A stretch of DNA of 9,709 nucleotides from Caldifarciminota bacterium (GTDB lineage: Bacteria; Hydrothermota; Hydrothermia; B15-G9; WFZT01), in assembly GCA_026986235.1 (NCBI GenBank), contig JALSOY010000183.1, positions 1 to 9,709 of the forward strand, in the 5' to 3' direction. The notes beneath the pieces were generated by a model. That model ran no database searches and was not told the origin of the DNA. It saw only the letters and a program-made list of their open reading frames with translations. The translations under genes were made by a program, and so were the position numbers. This document shows positions 6,846-9,709 of the stretch, one piece after another. Positions within the stretch are counted from its first letter, which is position 1. Each line of letters begins with the position of its first letter.

Positions 6846-7455
6846 GAGCTTTAAGGTAGTTGCAATCCATGGATCTCCCAGAAAGGACGGTAAAACATCG
6901 GAGCTACTCGGGTATGTTCTCGCTGAGCTCGAAAAGTACGATGATGTTGACATAGAGGTGATATACCTGATCGATCATCCCGTGAGGTTCTGTATGGGTT
7001 GCTACTCTGAGGATTCGAGATTATGTAATCCCAAAAACTGTACTCAGGGAGTGCTCGAAGATTCCATGAAGAGTCTTCATAGCAAGGTAATCCTGTCTGA
7101 TGCTATTATTTTCGCCACCCCTGTTTACTGGTACAACATGTCGGGTATGATGAAAAATTTTTTAGACAGACTGACATCGCTTGAGAATGCGGGTAAGCTA
7201 CTCGACAATAAGGTGGCTGCTTTCGTGGCAGTTGCAGAGGAAGATGGAGCAGCTCACACGATATCGAACCTCATGGCGTTTGCCAACGACAACGGTATGC
7301 TTATAGTGCCATACTCTCTCGTTTACACAACGGGAAGAAGGGTGAAGGAAGACGAAGAGGCCACCTTTTACGCCAAAAGACTTGGGCATAACATCTATCG
7401 CATGCTCAAGATGGCCTGTAAAATAAAAACACCATGGAAGGAGATAAATGATTAA
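6838..7455 (+). CDS. Iron-sulfur flavoprotein-like / NADPH-dependent FMN reductase family protein
   Basis: A 205-residue flavodoxin-fold protein. The FMN phosphate loop is GSPRKDGKTSELL (12-24) and the second flavin-contacting segment is TPVYWYNMSGMMKNFLDR (94-111). Between them lie four clustered cysteines: Cys52, Cys55, Cys63 and Cys68, spaced C-x2-C-x7-C-x4-C. The archaeal iron-sulfur flavoprotein Isf binds a [4Fe-4S] cluster with the tighter C-x2-C-x2-C-x5-C spacing. Cluster binding here is therefore likely but not certain; zinc or disulfides are alternatives. The protein probably shuttles electrons from a reduced carrier to an unknown acceptor in the cytoplasm. The ATG lies inside the end of the B3/4 gene (eight-base overlap), with AAGGA five bases upstream, and the end again overlaps the next gene by eight bases. 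Confidence 0.87.
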   Translation: MCKSFKVVAIHGSPRKDGKTSELLGYVLAELEKYDDVDIEVIYLIDHPVRFCMGCYSEDSRLCNPKNCTQGVLEDSMKSLHSKVILSDAIIFATPVYWYNMSGMMKNFLDRLTSLENAGKLLDNKVAAFVAVAEEDGAAHTISNLMAFANDNGMLIVPYSLVYTTGRRVKEDEEATFYAKRLGHNIYRMLKMACKIKTPWKEIND

Positions 7456-8191
7456 ACTACTTGTACTGACATTGCTGTCTTTGAAGGTTGATACCCTCAT
7501 GATTCCCTGGGGTCACGGTGAGGGAGAACTGGGTCTCCATGTTGAATACCTTGAAGATGCAGGCCCAAATTACGGCCCTGATGCATTTGATGTGGAAAAT
7601 AGCAAAATCGCTTTCCTTGATACTTACAACAAACGCATCTCTTTATTTTCTTCAGAGGGAGTGCCCATAAAAAGCTACGGTTTTGATGGATTTTTCACAA
7701 AGATCTGCCTGTGGCACGGTAAGATAATTCTTTCTGCTGACCACTCAGGTGTTCTGGAATTCGAGGTGCTCGAAAATTCTAAAACGAACTTCAGAGTGGA
7801 GCCAGAAGAAAGAGTCATAAGAAACTCCCTTGAATTCTTCAAAGATTACAGAAATGATAAGCTGTACATCGTTTACAGGGCCCTTATGGGTTATACCGTA
7901 ACTCCCTTCTACTCTGTTTTTGAAAGAGTACCGGGGAAATTTAAAGAAGGAGAGCCGTGGGAAAGTGAAAGCAGGTACACGGTTCTATCGTACGATTCTG
8001 AGGGCAATAAGATACTTGTGAGGTTTGACGGAAATTTTTACATATTCAGGAGAGGAGAGGAGGTTTTCAGGTGGAACCCCGTGTTTTATGCCCAGATAAG
8101 TGGTGCTCCTTACCGGATTGACAGAGACGGTACACTTTACATTGTAAATTACAAGGAGGAAGGTGTGGAAATACTGGAGGTTAAGTGGTGA
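7448..8191 (+). CDS. Secreted protein with NHL/beta-propeller-like repeats
   Basis: A 247-residue protein with a short hydrophobic start (MIKLLVLTLLSLKVDT), probably a signal peptide. The mature part opens IPWGHGEGELGL, then GPDAFDVENSKIAFLDTYNK and RISLF (44-67). This is an NHL-like blade ('F.VD..G.I.I.D..N.RI..F'). Further blade-like stretches lie at about 86-106, 137-160 and 186-206, with a last one at about 221-243 (PYRIDRDGTLYIVNYKEEGV). The repeats are weak, so the number of blades is uncertain and a full propeller may need a partner. No catalytic motif is seen. The start has AAGGAG four bases upstream and overlaps the flavoprotein stop by eight bases. The stop overlaps the next gene as GTGA. 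The tight link suggests it works with the secreted peptidase that follows, perhaps binding the cell surface or peptidoglycan; that is inference. Confidence 0.65.
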   Translation: MIKLLVLTLLSLKVDTLMIPWGHGEGELGLHVEYLEDAGPNYGPDAFDVENSKIAFLDTYNKRISLFSSEGVPIKSYGFDGFFTKICLWHGKIILSADHSGVLEFEVLENSKTNFRVEPEERVIRNSLEFFKDYRNDKLYIVYRALMGYTVTPFYSVFERVPGKFKEGEPWESESRYTVLSYDSEGNKILVRFDGNFYIFRRGEEVFRWNPVFYAQISGAPYRIDRDGTLYIVNYKEEGVEILEVKW

Positions 8192-9096
8192 TAACCCTGT
8201 TAATTGCGGTGAGTGTTCTCATACCCAGGCAGGAAGTGATTGATTCTGCCTTCTCCAATGCCAATGTTGAGTGGTACGCAGATTCCATAAATGTCGCGCC
8301 TGTACCACAGTGCAGTTCCTGGACATCTGATTATCAGGCTGGACACACATACCACGGAGTGGCATACGAGTATGGGGGATGGGATGATCCCCAGAGGTTC
8401 TTGAGGAACCTTGCCCGGGGACTTAGAGCAGGAGCGCATTCAGACAACGACTGCATAAGATATGGGGGAGACCCATCGTGGGCGACTGGTCAGGACTGCT
8501 CGGGCCTTATCTCCAGGGTCTGGCAGCTCCCTTACAAGTACAGTACCAGGATGCTTCCCGGGATAACATATCCCATACCTTACGATTCCCTTAAGATGGG
8601 AGACGCAGTAAACAACCCGGGTCACCATGTCGTTCTCTTCTACCATTGGGCAGATTCCGGGCATACGAGGTTTTACATCTTTCAGGCAACTGACAGACGG
8701 CCCGGCCCCTCTACAACAGGACTTGACCTCAGATATGTTGCAGGTTACAGGCACTCTTACACTCCAATACGCTACCCATACATAACCGACTCTACGATAA
8801 GCGATACCCTCCCAAACGATACGATTCCGGAAGACACCATCCCCACGGTGATTAATATCCCTGAGGGAGTTTATAAAGACAGAATAAGCTTTATGAAGCC
8901 GGAAGGATTAAGGGAATTCTATGTTAAACTCTTCTCAGTTACTGGATCCGTTGTTTACAGAGAATTTTACGGAACGGTTCCGGACAGTATGGTAATGGTA
9001 ATAGAACCTGAGATACCAGATGGAGTTTACTTTCTTATTCTTGACGATGGCAGGAAGGCGTATCTCAGGAAGAAGCTCATTTACCTGAAGGAGTGA
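8188..9096 (+). CDS. Secreted NlpC/P60-like cysteine peptidase with T9SS-type C-terminal sorting domain
   Basis: A 302-residue protein with three parts after a short hydrophobic signal sequence (ITLLIAVSVLIP). The catalytic domain has GVAYEYGGWD (57-66), GQDCSGLISRVW (101-112) with candidate nucleophile Cys104, and GDAVNNPGHHVVLF (138-151) with candidate general base His147. Gln166 may be the third polar residue. This matches NlpC/P60 enzymes, which cut peptide bonds in peptidoglycan stems. A linker at about 199-220 repeats D-T/S-x-P-type units. The last 75 residues resemble the T9SS type A sorting domain: VKLFSVTGSVVY (246-257), IPDGVYFLILDDG (276-288), KKLIYLKE at the end. Two GTG codons compete for the start. 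The second (8188) has GGAGG at seven bases and gives a GTGA overlap; the first (8185) has a spacing of only four. The stop lies two bases from the 3' end of the opposing tRNA gene. Confidence 0.83.
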   Translation: MITLLIAVSVLIPRQEVIDSAFSNANVEWYADSINVAPVPQCSSWTSDYQAGHTYHGVAYEYGGWDDPQRFLRNLARGLRAGAHSDNDCIRYGGDPSWATGQDCSGLISRVWQLPYKYSTRMLPGITYPIPYDSLKMGDAVNNPGHHVVLFYHWADSGHTRFYIFQATDRRPGPSTTGLDLRYVAGYRHSYTPIRYPYITDSTISDTLPNDTIPEDTIPTVINIPEGVYKDRISFMKPEGLREFYVKLFSVTGSVVYREFYGTVPDSMVMVIEPEIPDGVYFLILDDGRKAYLRKKLIYLKE

Positions 9097-9098
9097 AA

Positions 9099-9176
9099 TG
9101 GGGGGTGCGGCGGGACTCGAACCCGCGGCCACCTGATCCACAGTCAGGTGCTCTAACCAGCTGAGCTACGCACCCC
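9099..9176 (-). tRNA. tRNA-His (anticodon GTG), CCA encoded
   Basis: Read on the minus strand, the sequence folds as a cloverleaf. The acceptor is GGGTGCG paired with CGCACCC, the D arm begins with GCTC, and the anticodon stem is CCTGA/TCAGG around the loop CTGTGGA (anticodon GTG). The T arm is GCGGG-TTCGAGT-CCCGC. The extra 5' G (9176) opposite C73 is the G-1:C73 pair that identifies histidine tRNA, and it is encoded in the gene. The 3' CCA is also encoded (9101-9099). The gene lies between the peptidase gene (tail to tail, two-base gap) and purA (divergent). No U-rich intrinsic terminator is visible after it, so its transcript probably enters the peptidase gene in antisense before 3' processing. 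Confidence 0.96.
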
Positions 9177-9179
9177 GTG

Positions 9180-9200
9180 GGTGGTGTTATTATAACCACC
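9180..9200. repeat. Inverted repeat over the tRNA-His -10 box
   Basis: GGTGGT (9180-9185) and ACCACC (9195-9200) are perfect inverted arms around nine bases holding the -10 box. A shorter palindrome GTTAT-T-ATAAC (9186-9196) overlaps it, and TGAAC-N6-GTTCA (9201-9216) lies next to it over the -35. It could be an operator or a hairpin in read-through RNA from the peptidase operon. No run of T follows, so it is not a standard terminator. Confidence 0.35.
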
Positions 9201-9217
9201 TGAACCACTCAGTTCAA
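9189..9217 (-). promoter_or_regulatory. Sigma-70-type promoter of tRNA-His
   Basis: On the minus strand TTGAAC (9217-9212) is followed after 17 bases by a perfect TATAAT (9194-9189). The mature tRNA begins 13 bases past the -10 box, leaving a 5' leader of about five or six bases for RNase P to remove. Confidence 0.75.
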
Positions 9218-9232
9218 CCCGGATTGCAGGAA

Positions 9233-9261
9233 TTGCAAAATCAAAGGAACAGGGTTACAAT
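9233..9261 (+). promoter_or_regulatory. Sigma-70-type promoter of purA
   Basis: TTGCAA (9233-9238) and TACAAT (9256-9261) are spaced by 17 bases and point toward purA. The predicted start near 9268 gives a leader of about 50 bases. The promoter is divergent from the tRNA-His promoter, and the two -35 boxes are only 15 bases apart. Confidence 0.65.
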
Positions 9262-9266
9262 TGAGC

Positions 9267-9283
9267 GGGCGGCACTTCTGCCC
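9267..9283 (+). other. Small hairpin at the 5' end of the predicted purA leader
   Basis: GGGCGG (9267-9272) can pair with CTGCCC (9278-9283) around the loop CACTT, a six-pair stem with one G-U. It would lie at the extreme 5' end of the transcript, where such stems often protect mRNA. No known riboswitch or attenuator pattern is seen. Confidence 0.35.
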
Positions 9284-9305
9284 TTAGAATCGACCACAAG
9301 ATCCT

Positions 9306-9310
9306 GGAGG
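9306..9310 (+). promoter_or_regulatory. Ribosome binding site of purA
   Basis: GGAGG lies eight bases before the ATG at 9319 and supports that start. It contrasts with the two leaderless-type starts at 1180 and 1616. Confidence 0.7.
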
Positions 9311-9318
9311 AACGCAAA

Positions 9319-9709
9319 ATGGTGACTGCTGTTGTGGGTCTTCAATGGGGAGACGAAGGGAAAGGGAAAGTCGTTGACTTCCTCGCAGGGGACTTTGACA
9401 TCGTTGTACGGTTTCAGGGCGGGAATAATGCAGGACACACGGTGATCGTGGACGGTGAGGAGTTTGTCTTCCACCTTATACCCTCGGGTATTCTGAGGAG
9501 GGATAAGGTGGGAGCCGTGGGAGCCGGTGTGGTAATTGACATAGACACCCTATTAGATGAAATTGACCTTATCAGAGAAAAAACGGGAAGTGTCGAGGGA
9601 AGACTTCTCATAGACGCTCGGGCACACATAACTCTGCCCTACCACAAAGACGAGGATAGCCTTGAAGAGATAAAAGGAAAGGGAATTGGTACAACCAGAC
9701 GGGGAATTG
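9319..9709 (+). CDS. purA: Adenylosuccinate synthetase PurA, N-terminal part (gene runs off the right edge)
   Basis: PurA joins IMP and aspartate using GTP to form adenylosuccinate, the first committed step from IMP to AMP. The first 130 residues are present. They show the signature QWGDEGKGK (9-17) with the catalytic Asp12, and the phosphate/IMP loop QGGNNAGHT (33-41) with His40, the partner of Asp12 in catalysis (Asp13 and His41 in E. coli). HLIPSGIL, GAGVVIDI and the IMP-binding block GIGTTRRGI (122-130) follow. The frame is intact to the window edge. The gene has its own promoter and Shine-Dalgarno and is transcribed divergently from tRNA-His, so it is not part of the eight-gene operon. 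Confidence 0.96.
   Translation, partial: MVTAVVGLQWGDEGKGKVVDFLAGDFDIVVRFQGGNNAGHTVIVDGEEFVFHLIPSGILRRDKVGAVGAGVVIDIDTLLDEIDLIREKTGSVEGRLLIDARAHITLPYHKDEDSLEEIKGKGIGTTRRGI

Noticed and set aside
6444..6953. Minus-strand open frame of 169 codons across the B3/4 and flavoprotein genes
   Set aside because: It spans the junction of two confident plus-strand genes, has no start signal, and its translation begins with a serine-rich artefact-like stretch.
8440..8754. Minus-strand open frame of 104 codons opposite the peptidase
   Set aside because: Antisense of the conserved catalytic region; no start signal or family pattern.
1..9709. CRISPR array, insertion sequence, phage or integrase genes
   Set aside because: No regularly spaced repeats, no transposase or integrase motifs, and no direct repeats at the tRNA-His 3' end that would mark an attachment site within the window.

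Overview
The window is compact bacterial DNA, with genes mostly overlapping by a few bases. It suggests a Gram-negative-type (diderm) bacterium of the wider FCB kind. The evidence is an outer-membrane barrel protein of the PorV/UPF0164 type, a large outer-membrane barrel ending in phenylalanine, a lipoprotein, and a secreted peptidase ending in what looks like a type IX secretion (T9SS) sorting domain. Arginine is encoded mostly by AGA/AGG and the proteins are rich in E, K, R, I, V and Y, which would fit a thermophile. A candidate phylum such as WOR-3/Stahlbacteria or Hydrothermae is my guess for the source, not something the sequence proves.

Layout. Positions 1-1180 hold a minus-strand operon: NTF2-like lipoprotein, MIP18/DUF59 metal-sulfur assembly factor, then the lipid II flippase murJ, which runs off the left edge. 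A divergent region follows (1181-1615) with a promoter for each direction and an unrecognised 50-residue membrane protein. From 1616 to 9096 eight plus-strand genes follow with gaps of at most 31 bases or overlaps of 4-8 bases, probably one operon: PorV-like barrel, helix-hairpin-helix/beta-barrel protein, acpS, arcC (carbamate kinase), solo B3/4 domain protein, iron-sulfur flavoprotein-like reductase, secreted beta-propeller-like protein, and secreted NlpC/P60-like peptidase with a T9SS-like C-terminus. A tRNA-His gene on the minus strand meets the end of this operon tail to tail. It diverges from purA, whose first 130 codons fill the right edge.

How the genes fit together. The plus operon starts and ends with envelope or secreted proteins and has four cytosolic genes in the middle (acyl-carrier-protein activation, carbamoyl phosphate chemistry, tRNA quality control, redox). 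In T9SS bacteria PorV receives cargo carrying the C-terminal sorting domain, so the first and last genes may be an acceptor and its substrate. The most interesting points are the fusion of ComEA-like helix-hairpin-helix units to an outer-membrane barrel, the PorV-like/cargo pairing, the two divergent promoters whose -10 boxes lie only 6-8 bases from the start codons (predicted leaderless mRNAs), and the uncharacterised small membrane protein.
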